DNA of 64,000 nt from Pseudomonas fluorescens (GCF_000802965.1 NZ_JSAK01000020.1:124001-188000); one strand, 5' to 3'; counted from the stretch's first letter, positions 8,008 to 17,485 are shown. Made by a program: numbers and translations. The notes: generated from the letters alone by a model not told the origin.

Positions 8008-9381
8008 TCAGAAAAAGCTCAGCCCCACATGGAACAGCTTCTCCACATCCCGAATGTGCTTTTTATCCACAAGGAACAAAATCACGTGGTCGCCGGTTTG
8101 GATCACCGTGTCATCGTGGGCAATGATCACCTCTTCGTCGCGGATGATCGCGCCAATGGTGGTGCCCGGTGGCAGGCCGATGTTCTCGATGGCCTTGCCG
8201 ATGACCTTGCTCGATTTCGCATCGCCATGGGCAATTGCCTCGATGGCCTCTGCCGCGCCGCGGCGCAGTGAGTGCACGCTGACGATATCGCCGCGCCGCA
8301 CGTGGGCGAGCAAGGTGCCGATGGTCGCCAGTTGCGGGCTGATGGCGATGTCGATGTCGCCGCCCTGGATCAAGTCGACGTAGGCCGGGTTGTTGATGAT
8401 GGTCATCACCTTCTTCGCGCCCAGCCGCTTGGCCAGCAGCGACGACATGATGTTGGCCTCGTCATCGTTGGTCAGGGCCAGGAAGATGTCGGCATCGGCG
8501 ATGTTCTCTTCCAGCAACAAGTCACGGTCCGAAGCACTGCCCTGCAAGACCACGGTGCTGTCGAGGGTGTCCGAGAGATGGCGGCAGCGCGCCGGGTTCA
8601 TCTCGATGATCTTCACCTGGTAACGGCTTTCGATGGCTTCGGCCAGTCGCTCGCCGATCTGCCCGCCGCCAGCGATAACGATGCGTTTGTAGGTTTCGTC
8701 GAGGCGACGCATTTCACTCATGACTGCACGAATGTTCGCGCGGGCGGCGATGAAGAATACTTCGTCATCCGCCTCGATCACCGTATCGCCTTGCGGCAGG
8801 ATCGGCCGGTCACGGCGAAAAATCGCCGCGACGCGGGTTTCGACGTTCGGCATGTGCTCGCGCAACTGCCGCAATTGCTGACCCACCAGCGGCCCACCGT
8901 AGTAGGCGCGCACCGCGACCAATTGCGCCTTGCCTTCGGCGAAGTCGATCACCTGCAAGGCGCCCGGATGCTGGATCAGACGCTTGATGTAGTTGGTGAC
9001 CACTTGTTCCGGGCTGATCAATACGTCCACCGGAATCGCTTCGTTGTCGAAGAGCTCGGTCTTGGTCAGGTACGCGGCTTCACGGACCCGGGCGATCTTG
9101 GTCGGCGTGTGGAACAGGGTGTGGGCGACCTGACAGGCCACCATGTTGGTTTCGTCGCTGCTGGTCACGGCGACCAGCATGTCGGCGTCGTCCGCGCCGG
9201 CCTGGCGCAGAATCGTCGGCAGTGAGCCACGACCCTGTACCGTGCGGATGTCCAGCCGGTCGCCGAGGTCGCGCAGGCGTTCGCCATCGGTGTCGACGAC
9301 GGTGATGTCGTTGGCCTCGCTGGCCAAGTGTTCCGCTAGCGAACCGCCGACCTGCCCCGCTCCGAGGATGATGATTTTCAT
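8008..9381 (-). CDS. trkA: Trk system potassium uptake protein TrkA
   Basis: Cytoplasmic NAD(H)-binding regulatory subunit of the Trk K+ transporter. The 457-aa length is normal. Two RCK-N/RCK-C units are visible: the first Rossmann motif is IIILGAGQVGGSLAEHLASE at the start, the second IVIAGGGQIGERLAEAIE in the middle, each followed by a TrkA-C domain. The start ATG at 9381 is unambiguous. rsmB lies 23 bp upstream, so trkA is probably the last gene of def-fmt-rsmB-trkA. The membrane subunit TrkH/TrkG is not in the window. Confidence 0.97.
   Translation of the reverse strand: MKIIILGAGQVGGSLAEHLASEANDITVVDTDGERLRDLGDRLDIRTVQGRGSLPTILRQAGADDADMLVAVTSSDETNMVACQVAHTLFHTPTKIARVREAAYLTKTELFDNEAIPVDVLISPEQVVTNYIKRLIQHPGALQVIDFAEGKAQLVAVRAYYGGPLVGQQLRQLREHMPNVETRVAAIFRRDRPILPQGDTVIEADDEVFFIAARANIRAVMSEMRRLDETYKRIVIAGGGQIGERLAEAIESRYQVKIIEMNPARCRHLSDTLDSTVVLQGSASDRDLLLEENIADADIFLALTNDDEANIMSSLLAKRLGAKKVMTIINNPAYVDLIQGGDIDIAISPQLATIGTLLAHVRRGDIVSVHSLRRGAAEAIEAIAHGDAKSSKVIGKAIENIGLPPGTTIGAIIRDEEVIIAHDDTVIQTGDHVILFLVDKKHIRDVEKLFHVGLSFF
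8063..8071 (+). other. DnaA box
   Basis: Perfect TTATCCACA in the 3' part of trkA. Confidence 0.65.
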
Positions 9382-9404
9382 CCAGTCACTCCGTTGAATC
9401 CATT

Positions 9405-10715
9405 TTAGCCGCGCGCGGCGGCGATCTTGATCAGCTTGGCGTAGTAGAAGCCGTCGTGCCCGCCTTCCTGGGCCAGCAACTGGCGACCATGGGGCTGCTT
9501 GATGCCGGCCTGTGTGGCGAGGTCCAGCTCACGGGCGCCCGGTGTGCGGGCGAGGAAGGCTTCGATGACTTCGGTGTTTTCGGTCGGCAGCGTCGAGCAG
9601 GTGGCGTAGAGCAAGATGCCGCCCACCTCCAGGGTCGTCCACATGGCGTCGAGCAACTCGCCTTGCAACACCGCCAACGCGGCAATGTCATCGGGTTGGC
9701 GGGTCAGCTTGATGTCCGGGTGACGGCGAATCACGCCGGTGGCCGAGCAAGGAGCGTCCAACAGGATGCGCTGGAACGGTTTGCCGTCCCACCACGCCTG
9801 GGTGTCGCGGCCGTCGGCGGCGATCAGTTCGGCGCTCAGGCCCAGGCGTTCGAGGTTTTCCCTCACGCGCACGAGGCGCTTGGCTTCCAGGTCTACCGCC
9901 ACGACGCCGGCCAGTTTTGGCTCGGCTTCGAGAATGTGGCAGGTCTTGCCGCCCGGCGCGCAGCAGGCGTCGAGCACCCGTTGGCCGGGGGCGAGGTCGA
10001 GCAGATCGGCGGCCAGTTGCGCGGCTTCATCCTGCACGCTGATCCAGCCTTCGGCGAAGCCCGGCAGGCTGCGCACGTCGGCGGCGGCGTCGAGGATGAT
10101 GCCATCGCGGCTGTACTCGCATGCACTGGCGGCGATGCCCGCGTCGCTCAGCAATCCGAGGTAGGCGTCACGGCTGTGATGACGACGGTTGACCCGCAGA
10201 ATCATCGGCGGGTGCGCATTGTTCGCCGCGCAAATGGCTTCCCATTGCTCAGGCCAGAAAGCCTTGAGGGATTTTTGCAGCCAGCGCGGGTGAGCGGTGC
10301 GCACCACCGGATCACGCTCCAGCTCGGCGAAAATCGTTTCGCTTTCACGCTGGGCATTACGCAACACCGCGTTGAGCAAGGCCTTGGCCCAGGGTTTTTT
10401 CAGCTTGTCGGCACAACCGACGGTTTCGCCGATGGCGGCGTGGGCCGGAACGCGGGTGTAGAGCAATTGATAGAGGCCGACCAGCAGCAGCGCTTCGACA
10501 TCGGCGTCCGCAGCCTTGAACGGCTTCTGCAACAGTTTGGCCGCCAGCGCCGACAAACGCGGCTGCCAACGAGCGGTGCCGAAGGCCAGGTCCTGGGTAA
10601 AACCGCGATCCCGGTCCTCGACCTTGTCCATCTGCGTGGGCAGCGAACTGTTGAGCGAAGCTTTGCCGCTCAGGACTGCGGCGAGTGCCTTGGCGGCGGC
10701 CAGACGCGGATTCAT
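9405..10715 (-). CDS. rsmB: 16S rRNA (cytosine-967-C5)-methyltransferase
   Basis: Uses S-adenosylmethionine to methylate C967 of 16S rRNA. The 436-aa protein has an N-terminal NusB-like RNA-binding domain (about residues 1-140) and a Rossmann methyltransferase domain with LDACCAPGGKTCHILE (SAM site), LLDAPCSATGVIRRHPD (catalytic PC motif) and YATCSTLPTENTEVI (second active-site Cys). Its ATG overlaps the fmt stop by 4 bp (ATGA), so translation is coupled. Confidence 0.97.
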   Translation of the reverse strand: MNPRLAAAKALAAVLSGKASLNSSLPTQMDKVEDRDRGFTQDLAFGTARWQPRLSALAAKLLQKPFKAADADVEALLLVGLYQLLYTRVPAHAAIGETVGCADKLKKPWAKALLNAVLRNAQRESETIFAELERDPVVRTAHPRWLQKSLKAFWPEQWEAICAANNAHPPMILRVNRRHHSRDAYLGLLSDAGIAASACEYSRDGIILDAAADVRSLPGFAEGWISVQDEAAQLAADLLDLAPGQRVLDACCAPGGKTCHILEAEPKLAGVVAVDLEAKRLVRVRENLERLGLSAELIAADGRDTQAWWDGKPFQRILLDAPCSATGVIRRHPDIKLTRQPDDIAALAVLQGELLDAMWTTLEVGGILLYATCSTLPTENTEVIEAFLARTPGARELDLATQAGIKQPHGRQLLAQEGGHDGFYYAKLIKIAAARG

Positions 10716-11671
10716 TGAGCGTCCACCGCTTGACCGAGCACCGTGCCGACGGCGAACTTCTCGCGACGGCTGTTGAACAGGTCACTGAAGTTCAAAGCCT
10801 TGCCACCGGGCAATTGCAGGCGAGTCAGGCACAGGGCCTGTTCACCGCAGGCGACGACCAGACCGTCCTTGCTGGCGCCGAGGATTTCACCCGGTGCGCC
10901 CTTCCCTTCAGCCAGGCTCGCGGCCAGCACTTTCAGCGCTTCGCCGTTCAACGTGCTGTGAGTGATCGGCCAAGGGTTGAAGGCACGGACCAGACGCTCA
11001 AGCTCAACCGCCGGACGAGCCCAGTCAATGCGGGCTTCATCCTTGTTCAATTTGTGCGCGTAAGTGGCGAGGCTGTCGTCTTGCACTTCGCCTTCCAGCG
11101 TTCCGGCAGCGAGGCCGGCGATCGCCTGAATGACGGCGGGCGGCCCCATTTCGGCCAGACGGTCGTGCAGACTGCCACCGGTGTCTTCGGCGCTGATCGG
11201 CGTGGTGACTTTGAGCAGCATCGGCCCGGTGTCGAGGCCGGCTTCCATGCGCATCACGGTCACACCGCTTTCAGCGTCGCCCGCTTCGACGGCGCGCTGG
11301 ATCGGTGCCGCACCGCGCCAGCGTGGCAGCAGCGAGGCGTGGCTGTTGATGCAGCCCAGGCGCGGGATATCCAGCACCACTTGCGGCAGGATCAGGCCGT
11401 AGGCGACCACCACCATCAAGTCCGGCTTCAGCGCGGTCAGTTCGGCCTGAGCCTCTTCGTTGCGCAACGTGGGTGGTTGCAGCACCGCAATGTTGTTCTC
11501 CAGAGCAAGCTGTTTGACCGGGCTCGGCATCAGCTTCTGCCCACGACCTGCCGGGCGGTCCGGTTGGGTGTAGACGGCGACGATCTCGTAAGGGCTGTCG
11601 AGCAGGGCCTTGAGGTGTTCGGCGGCGAATTCCGGGGTGCCGGCAAAGACGATGCGCAGTGGCTCAGTCAT
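10712..11671 (-). CDS. fmt: Methionyl-tRNA formyltransferase
   Basis: Formylates initiator Met-tRNA with 10-formyl-tetrahydrofolate. The 319-aa protein contains the catalytic-domain signature HASLLPRWRGAAPIQRAVEA, the loop MRMEAGLDTGPML and a C-terminal OB-like domain. It lies downstream of def, the deformylase that later removes the same formyl group, with a terminator-like hairpin in the 57-bp gap, and overlaps rsmB by 4 bp. Confidence 0.98.
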   Translation of the reverse strand: MTEPLRIVFAGTPEFAAEHLKALLDSPYEIVAVYTQPDRPAGRGQKLMPSPVKQLALENNIAVLQPPTLRNEEAQAELTALKPDLMVVVAYGLILPQVVLDIPRLGCINSHASLLPRWRGAAPIQRAVEAGDAESGVTVMRMEAGLDTGPMLLKVTTPISAEDTGGSLHDRLAEMGPPAVIQAIAGLAAGTLEGEVQDDSLATYAHKLNKDEARIDWARPAVELERLVRAFNPWPITHSTLNGEALKVLAASLAEGKGAPGEILGASKDGLVVACGEQALCLTRLQLPGGKALNFSDLFNSRREKFAVGTVLGQAVDAQ

Positions 11672-11694
11672 TCATGAAGTCTCTTGAAAAGAAA

Positions 11695-11720
11695 AAGGCT
11701 TGCCGCAGCAAGCCTTTGAA
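11695..11720 (-). terminator. Rho-independent terminator or attenuator between def and fmt
   Basis: On the minus strand AAAGGCTTGC-TGC-GGCAAGCCTTT is followed by TTCTTTT. The hairpin ends transcripts coming from def only 24 nt before the fmt start, so it either separates the two genes or lowers downstream expression. Confidence 0.75.
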
Positions 11721-11728
11721 GATGGGCA

Positions 11729-12235
11729 TCAGGCGTTCTGGCGATGGAGCTTTTCCAGTTTCTTCTTGATGCGGTCGCGTTTGAGCGTGGACAGGTAATC
11801 GACGAACAATTTGCCATTGAGGTGGTCGCATTCGTGCTGGATGCACACGGCGAGCAGATCTTCGGCGATCAGTTCGTAAGGCTGGCCGTCGCGGTCCAGA
11901 GCCTTGACCTTGACCCGTTGCGGGCGATCGACGTTTTCGTAGAAGCCCGGTACCGAAAGGCAGCCTTCCTGGTACTGGCCCATGTCGTCGGTCAGCGGTT
12001 CGAGCTCGGGGTTGATGAACACTCGCGGTTCGGTGCGGTCTTCGGAGAGGTCCATCACGACGATACGTTTGTGCACGTTGACCTGGGTCGCGGCGAGGCC
12101 GATGCCCGGTGCTTCATACATTGTTTCAAACATGTCATCGACCAACTGACGCACTTCGTCGTCCACTACGGCCACCGGTTTGGCGATAGTGCGCAGGCGC
12201 GGGTCAGGGAATTCGAGGATGTTCAAAATGGCCAT
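11729..12235 (-). CDS. def: Peptide deformylase
   Basis: Metal-dependent removal of the N-formyl group from nascent proteins. All three family motifs are present in the 168-aa product: GIGLAATQ, EGCLSVPG (metal-binding Cys) and QHECDHLNG (HEXXH-type, with both His ligands and the catalytic Glu). The ATG at 12235 (AILNILEFPDPRL) is the classical start; upstream in-frame starts lie in non-homologous sequence. It is divergent from the LysM gene. Confidence 0.98.
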   Translation of the reverse strand: MAILNILEFPDPRLRTIAKPVAVVDDEVRQLVDDMFETMYEAPGIGLAATQVNVHKRIVVMDLSEDRTEPRVFINPELEPLTDDMGQYQEGCLSVPGFYENVDRPQRVKVKALDRDGQPYELIAEDLLAVCIQHECDHLNGKLFVDYLSTLKRDRIKKKLEKLHRQNA

Positions 12236-12406
12236 AAGCTTGATGACTGCACGTGTGAAGTAAGGTCGGGTCGATGGCCTGGCGGGTCCGAAGATGCAGG
12301 CTACCGTTGTAAAACGTAGCTCCCTTCTTTCGATAAGCAAGCCGGGAGCGAGCCACTGACGGCTCTGGCGTTTCACGCGAACGTACATAATAAAGGGATT
12401 CACCGC

Positions 12407-13432
12407 ATGAGGAAATCACTACTCGCCCTGCTGCTTCTGGCGTCGGCCGGTTTGGCGCACGGGCAAGTGCAACTCAAGGAAGGTTTTCCACAGCAATACA
12501 CCGTCGTAGCGGGCGACACGCTCTGGGGGATCTCGGGGAAATTCCTTCGCGAACCGTGGCAGTGGCCCGAGCTCTGGCAAGCCAATCCGCAGATCGAAAA
12601 CCCTAACCTCATCTACCCCGGCGACTCGCTGTCGCTGGTCTACGTCAACGGCGAGCCACGCCTGACCCTTAATCGCGGCGCCTCCCGAGGCACCATCAAG
12701 CTATCGCCACGCGTGCGCAGTAGCCCGGTGGCCGAGGCGATCCCGAGCATTCCGCTGAAATCGATCAACAGCTTTCTGCTGAGCAACCGTATCGTCGACA
12801 ACGCCGAGGACTTCGACAAGGCGCCTTACATCGTGGCCGGTGATGCCGAACGGGTCCTCAGCGGCATCGGTGACCGCATCTTCGCCCGCGGCCACTTCGA
12901 CCCGGCGCAACCGGTCTACGGCATCTTCCGTCAGGGCAAGGTCTACACCGATCCGCAGACCCAGGAGTTTTTGGGGATCAACGCCGATGACATTGGTGGA
13001 GGCGAAATCGTCGCTACCGAAGGCGACGTCGCCACCCTGGCACTACAACGCACCACCCAGGAAGTGCGCCTCGGCGACCGTTTATTCAGCGGCGAAGAGC
13101 GCTCGATCAACTCGACCTTCATGCCCAGTGCGCCGAAAACCGACATCAACGGCTTGATCATCGATGTGCCGCGTGGCGTGACGCAGATTGGTGCGTTGGA
13201 CGTGGTCACGCTGAACAAGGGCCAGCGCGATGGTCTGGCCGAGGGCAATGTATTGGTGGTGATGAAAACCGGCGAAACCGTGCGGGATCGCATCACCGGC
13301 CAGCCGCTGAAAATACCCGATGAACGCGCCGGCCTGCTGATGGTTTTCCGCACCTACGACAAGCTCAGCTACGGACTGGTGCTGAACGCATCACGATCCC
13401 TGGCGGTAATGGACAAGGTGCGAAATCCGTAG
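12407..13432 (+). CDS. LysM-domain protein, secreted
   Basis: A 341-aa protein with a signal peptide (SLLALLLLASAGLAHGQ, cleavage near residue 20) and one LysM motif close to the N-terminus (YTVVAGDTLWGIS ... NLIYPGDSLSLV), which binds peptidoglycan. The remaining 250 residues contain no catalytic motif I recognise. An AAAGGGA site precedes the ATG. It is divergent from def and 80 bp upstream of dprA, a common arrangement in pseudomonads. It most likely acts in the periplasm on or at the cell wall. Confidence 0.88.
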   Translation: MRKSLLALLLLASAGLAHGQVQLKEGFPQQYTVVAGDTLWGISGKFLREPWQWPELWQANPQIENPNLIYPGDSLSLVYVNGEPRLTLNRGASRGTIKLSPRVRSSPVAEAIPSIPLKSINSFLLSNRIVDNAEDFDKAPYIVAGDAERVLSGIGDRIFARGHFDPAQPVYGIFRQGKVYTDPQTQEFLGINADDIGGGEIVATEGDVATLALQRTTQEVRLGDRLFSGEERSINSTFMPSAPKTDINGLIIDVPRGVTQIGALDVVTLNKGQRDGLAEGNVLVVMKTGETVRDRITGQPLKIPDERAGLLMVFRTYDKLSYGLVLNASRSLAVMDKVRNP

Positions 13433-13457
13433 TGTGCTTCACAAGTTACCAACAGAG

Positions 13458-13466
13458 TTATCCACA
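13458..13466 (+). other. DnaA box
   Basis: Perfect TTATCCACA in the gap between the LysM gene and dprA. Confidence 0.7.
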
Positions 13467-13512
13467 GCTTATTCCCGTTTGTACGGGTGCTCATAACGAT
13501 CAAGGATGATCC

Positions 13513-14619
13513 ATGTCGATGCCTGCTGCTGCACCGGTTTCCCCTGCGGAACTGGAAGCTCGTCTACGTCTTCACCGTTTACCTGAACTTGGCCCGGCGC
13601 GTTTCAAGAAATTGCTGCAGGCCTTCGGTTCGGCGTCCAAAGCCATCAGCGCTCCGGCCAGCGCCTGGCGTGCGTTGGGCCTGCCACTGGCCTGTGCCGA
13701 GGCCCGGCGCAGTGCAGAAATCCGCGATGGCGCAAGCCACGCATTGGCTTGGCTAGAGCGTCCTGGCCAGCATTTGCTGATGTTTGACCAAGCCGATTAC
13801 CCGGCGCTGCTGGCTGAAATCAGCGATGCACCGCCGCTGTTATTCGTGGCGGGTGATCCGGGTATTCTGGAAAAACCGCAACTGGCGATGGTGGGTAGCC
13901 GTCGTGCGTCACGACCGGGCATGGATACTGCCGCAGCATTTTCCCGCAGCCTGGCTAGCGCCGGTTTTGTCGTGACCAGCGGTCTGGCTCTCGGTATCGA
14001 CGCCGCCGCGCATCAGGCGGCGCTGGACGTTGGCGGGCAGACGGTCGGCGTGCTTGGCACGGGTCTTGAAAAGTTTTATCCACAGCGCAATAGACGGCTC
14101 GCCGATGCAATGATTGCCTCGGGCAGCGCGGTACTTTCGGAGTTCCCGCTGGACGCCGGCCCGACCGCCAGCAACTTCCCCCGGCGCAACCGAATCATCA
14201 GTGGTTTGTCTCTCGGAGTGCTGGTGGTCGAGGCCAGTGTTGCCAGCGGTTCGTTGATCACCGCGAGGCTGGCGGCGGAACAGGGACGCGAGGTGTATGC
14301 GATTCCGGGATCGATCCATCACCCGGGCGCCAAGGGTTGCCACCAGTTGATCCGCGACGGTGCGGTGTTGGTGGAAACCATCGAACACATTCTTGAAGCC
14401 TTGCGCGGCTGGCAACAGCTGCCGTTATCCACAGAATCCGAGGTGGGAGTGGTGTCCCATCCTTTGCTGGCATTGCTCCACGCCGCACCTCAAACCAGTG
14501 AAATGCTGGCTGACGCCAGTGGCTGGGCCTTGCCCAAAGTGCTGGCGGCGTTGACGGAGCTGGAAATGGACGGCCGCGCCGTGTGTGAAAACGGCCGCTG
14601 GTTTGCGCGGGTGAGCTAG
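13513..14619 (+). CDS. dprA: DNA-processing protein DprA (Smf)
   Basis: Loads RecA onto incoming single-stranded DNA during natural transformation. The 368-aa protein has an N-terminal helix-hairpin-helix/SAM-like part, the Rossmann DNA_processg_A domain (MVGSRRASRPG, TSGLALGIDAAAH, FPRRNRIISGLS, VEASVASGSLITAR) and a C-terminal winged-helix DML1-like tail. Start ATG at 13513 follows AAGGATGATCC. Two perfect DnaA boxes lie inside the gene. Confidence 0.96.
   Translation: MSMPAAAPVSPAELEARLRLHRLPELGPARFKKLLQAFGSASKAISAPASAWRALGLPLACAEARRSAEIRDGASHALAWLERPGQHLLMFDQADYPALLAEISDAPPLLFVAGDPGILEKPQLAMVGSRRASRPGMDTAAAFSRSLASAGFVVTSGLALGIDAAAHQAALDVGGQTVGVLGTGLEKFYPQRNRRLADAMIASGSAVLSEFPLDAGPTASNFPRRNRIISGLSLGVLVVEASVASGSLITARLAAEQGREVYAIPGSIHHPGAKGCHQLIRDGAVLVETIEHILEALRGWQQLPLSTESEVGVVSHPLLALLHAAPQTSEMLADASGWALPKVLAALTELEMDGRAVCENGRWFARVS
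14076..14084 (+). other. DnaA box
   Basis: Perfect TTATCCACA inside dprA. Confidence 0.65.
14425..14433 (+). other. DnaA box
   Basis: Second perfect TTATCCACA inside dprA, 349 bp after the first and in the same orientation. Confidence 0.65.
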
Positions 14620-14674
14620 GTTTTATAAGGAAGATCGGTAAACTGCGCAGAGCCTTATTCTGGAGAGTTTATTC

Positions 14675-15232
14675 ATGGTCAACAGTTGGCGTGTGCAACA
14701 AGCCGCGCAAGCAGTTCGCGCCGGGGCGGTGATTGCCTACCCAACCGAAGCTGTCTGGGGTCTGGGGTGCGACCCGTGGGACGAAGAGGCAGTGGAGCGT
14801 TTGCTGCTGATCAAGGGCCGGTCTGTGGATAAAGGCCTGATTTTGGTCGCTGACAACATCCGCCAGTTCGACTTCCTGTTCGAAGATTTCCCCGAGCTGT
14901 GGATGGACCGCATGGCCAGTACCTGGCCGGGGCCGAACACCTGGCTGGTGCCGCATCAGAATATGTTGCCGGAGTGGATCACCGGCGTGCATGAAACCGT
15001 GGCGCTGCGGGTCAGCGATCACCCGCAGGTGCGGGATTTGTGCGCACTGGTCGGACCGCTGGTGTCGACGTCCGCCAACCCGCAGGGCCGCCCGGCGGCG
15101 CGCACGCGGATTCGCGTGGAGCAGTATTTCCGTGGGCAGATTGACCTGGTGCTGGGTGGGAATCTGGGTGGGCGCAAGAACCCGAGCGTGATCCGGGATC
15201 TGGCGACGGGGCATGTTGTGCGCCCGGATTGA
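14675..15232 (+). CDS. tsaC: L-threonylcarbamoyladenylate synthase TsaC/Sua5 type
   Basis: Makes threonylcarbamoyl-AMP from Thr, bicarbonate and ATP for the t6A37 modification of tRNAs reading ANN codons. The 185-aa length corresponds to the short TsaC form without the Sua5 domain. The YrdC fold is shown by GAVIAYPTEAVWGLGCDP, IKGRSVDKGLILVADN (KxR ATP motif), TWPGPNTWLVP and PLVSTSANPQGRPAARTR. It follows dprA by 55 bp on the same strand. A DnaA box overlaps the SVDKG codons. Confidence 0.96.
   Translation: MVNSWRVQQAAQAVRAGAVIAYPTEAVWGLGCDPWDEEAVERLLLIKGRSVDKGLILVADNIRQFDFLFEDFPELWMDRMASTWPGPNTWLVPHQNMLPEWITGVHETVALRVSDHPQVRDLCALVGPLVSTSANPQGRPAARTRIRVEQYFRGQIDLVLGGNLGGRKNPSVIRDLATGHVVRPD
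14824..14832 (-). other. DnaA box
   Basis: TGTGGATAA inside tsaC. Confidence 0.65.
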
Positions 15233-15247
15233 GACCTGGTCGTCCCC

Positions 15248-15345
15248 ATCGCTGGCTTGCCAGCTCCCACAGGTTTCGGCGGTGAATACAAATATTGTGA
15301 ACACCAGAAATCACTGTGGGAGCTGGCTTGCCAGCGATGAGGCCC
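15248..15345. repeat. REP doublet (CTGTGGGAGCTGGCTTGCCAGCGAT family)
   Basis: Two inverted copies between the convergent tsaC and quinone reductase genes. A related shorter pair is at 36319-36380. Confidence 0.85.
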
Positions 15346-15363
15346 CGGAAAACGCTGAAAATC

Positions 15364-16341
15364 CTAAGGCAACAAAATGACCGAGCCTGTCGTACGCCGC
15401 GCCGACAACTCGGTCTGAGCCTTCGCCGCTTCAGCCAATGGATAACGCTGGCTGATGTCCACAGTCAGCTTGCCGCTGATGATCATTTCAAATAGCTCGT
15501 CCGCCATCCGTTGCAGATTCTCAGCGTTGTTGGCATAGGTCCCCAGTGTCGGCCGGGTGACGTACAACGAACCTTTCCCCGCCAGAATCCCCAAATTCAC
15601 CCCGTCCACCGCACCCGACGCATTGCCGAAACTCACCACCAACCCACGCGGTGCCGCGCTATCGAGGGAGGTCAACCAAGTGTCCTTGCCGACGCCGTCG
15701 TACACCACCGGGACTTTTTTGCCGTCAGTCAATTCCAGTACACGTTGTGCGACATTTTCATGGCTGTAGTCGATGGTCGCCCATGCGCCATTGGCCTTGG
15801 CCAGCGCGGCTTTCTCCGCTGAGCTCACCGTACCGATCAGTTTGACGTCCAAGGCCTTGGCCCATTGGCAGGCCAGGGAACCGACGCCACCGGCCGCAGC
15901 GTGGAACAGGATGGTTTCGCCACCCTTGAGTTCATAGGTCTGACGCAGCAAGTACTGCACGGTGAGACCCTTGAGCATCACTCCAGCGGCCGTTTCGAAG
16001 CTGATGGCGTCCGGCAGATGCACCAGGTTAGCCTCGGGCAACACGTGAACGTCGCTGTAGGCACCCAACGGACCGCTGCCATAAGCTACGCGATCACCAA
16101 CCTTGAACCGCGTGACTTCGCTGCCGACCGCCTCGACCACGCCTGCTCCTTCCGATCCCACGCCCGATGGCAGGGACGGTGGCGGATAAAGACCGCTGCG
16201 GTAGTACGTGTCGATGAAGTTCAGACCGATGGCCTTGTTGCTCACGCGCACCTGCTGCGGGCCGGGCTCGGCGGGTTGGTAATCCACATACTCGAGTACT
16301 TCGGGGCCGCCATGGGCGCGGAACTGAATACGCTTTGCCAT
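15364..16341 (-). CDS. qorA: NADPH:quinone reductase (zinc-free MDR family)
   Basis: Cytoplasmic oxidoreductase that reduces quinones with NADPH. The 325-aa protein begins KRIQFRAHGGPEVLEYVDY, has the quinone oxidoreductase signature around NFIDTYYRSGLYPPPSLPSG and the nucleotide-binding motif HAAAGGVGSLACQWAK (GxGxxG-like AAxGGVG). No zinc-ligand cluster is visible, as expected for this group. It is divergent from hemF over 164 bp. Confidence 0.93.
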   Translation of the reverse strand: MAKRIQFRAHGGPEVLEYVDYQPAEPGPQQVRVSNKAIGLNFIDTYYRSGLYPPPSLPSGVGSEGAGVVEAVGSEVTRFKVGDRVAYGSGPLGAYSDVHVLPEANLVHLPDAISFETAAGVMLKGLTVQYLLRQTYELKGGETILFHAAAGGVGSLACQWAKALDVKLIGTVSSAEKAALAKANGAWATIDYSHENVAQRVLELTDGKKVPVVYDGVGKDTWLTSLDSAAPRGLVVSFGNASGAVDGVNLGILAGKGSLYVTRPTLGTYANNAENLQRMADELFEMIISGKLTVDISQRYPLAEAAKAQTELSARRTTGSVILLP

Positions 16342-16505
16342 CTGCCTTCTCCTTGATTCGTCGATACGAAGCGCCCTATCGAACTCCTAACCTTGACCTT
16401 CGTCAACTGCGACGAGTGCATCGGCGGTGGTATGCTACGCGCCCATTTGCGCAGGCTGAGCTCCGATGGAGCGCCGCGTTGTTTTGCCCGATTCAAGGTG
16501 ATGAC

Positions 16506-17420
16506 ATGACGACCCGCACCGAGGCCGTAAAAGCCTATCTGCTCGACCTGCAAGACCGCATTTGTGCTGCCCTGGAAGCCGAAGACGGTGGTACGCGCTT
16601 CGTCGAAGACGCCTGGACCCGGCCTGCCGGCGGTGGCGGCCGTACGCGGGTGATTGAAAACGGCACGGTCATCGAAAAGGGCGGCGTCAACTTTTCCCAC
16701 GTCTTCGGCAGCGGTCTGCCACCGTCCGCCAGCGCCCATCGGCCGGAACTGGCCGGGCGCGGCTTCGAAGCCCTCGGCGTGTCGCTGGTGATCCACCCGC
16801 ACAACCCGCACGTACCGACCTCCCACGCCAACGTGCGTTTTTTCATCGCCGAGAAAGAAGGTGAAGAACCGGTCTGGTGGTTCGGCGGCGGTTTCGACCT
16901 GACCCCTTATTACGGCAATGAAGAAGACTGCGTGCACTGGCACCGCGTCGCCGAGCAGGCCTGCGCGCCGTTTGGCCCGGACGTCTACTCGCGGTACAAG
17001 GCTTGGTGCGACAGCTATTTCCACATCAAGCATCGCCACGAGCCACGGGGCATCGGCGGCCTGTTTTTCGATGATCTGAACGAGTGGGACTTCGACACCA
17101 GTTTCGCCTTCATGCGCGCCATCGGCGACGCGTACATCGAGGCGTATCTGCCGATCGTGCAGCGGCGCAAGAACGATGCGTTCACTGCCAAGCAGCGCGA
17201 GTTTCAGGAATTCCGCCGTGGGCGTTACGTCGAGTTCAACCTGGTTTACGACCGTGGCACCTTGTTCGGCCTGCAATCGGGCGGGCGTACCGAGTCGATT
17301 CTGATGTCACTGCCGCCACAAGTGCGCTGGGGTTACGACTGGAAAGCCGAGCCTGGCAGCGAAGAAGCACGCCTGACCGAGTATTTCCTGCAAGACCGCG
17401 ATTGGTTGGCCAAGGGTTGA
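16506..17420 (+). CDS. hemF: Oxygen-dependent coproporphyrinogen III oxidase
   Basis: Converts coproporphyrinogen III to protoporphyrinogen IX in aerobic heme synthesis. The 304-aa protein contains the hallmark stretches ENGTVIEKGGVNFSHV, NPHVPTSHANVRFF and GGGFDLTPYY, and FNLVYDRGTLFGLQSGGR near the end. The ATG at 16506 gives the standard MTTRTEAVKAYL start; an upstream ATG at 16335 would add 57 unrelated residues. aroE follows 65 bp later and is probably cotranscribed. Confidence 0.98.
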   Translation: MTTRTEAVKAYLLDLQDRICAALEAEDGGTRFVEDAWTRPAGGGGRTRVIENGTVIEKGGVNFSHVFGSGLPPSASAHRPELAGRGFEALGVSLVIHPHNPHVPTSHANVRFFIAEKEGEEPVWWFGGGFDLTPYYGNEEDCVHWHRVAEQACAPFGPDVYSRYKAWCDSYFHIKHRHEPRGIGGLFFDDLNEWDFDTSFAFMRAIGDAYIEAYLPIVQRRKNDAFTAKQREFQEFRRGRYVEFNLVYDRGTLFGLQSGGRTESILMSLPPQVRWGYDWKAEPGSEEARLTEYFLQDRDWLAKG

Positions 17421-17485
17421 GAATTGTTTTGCCGGGGATGGCGCCAATATGGCGGCCTCCGGCAGCTCCTACAGGTGAGGTTTAG

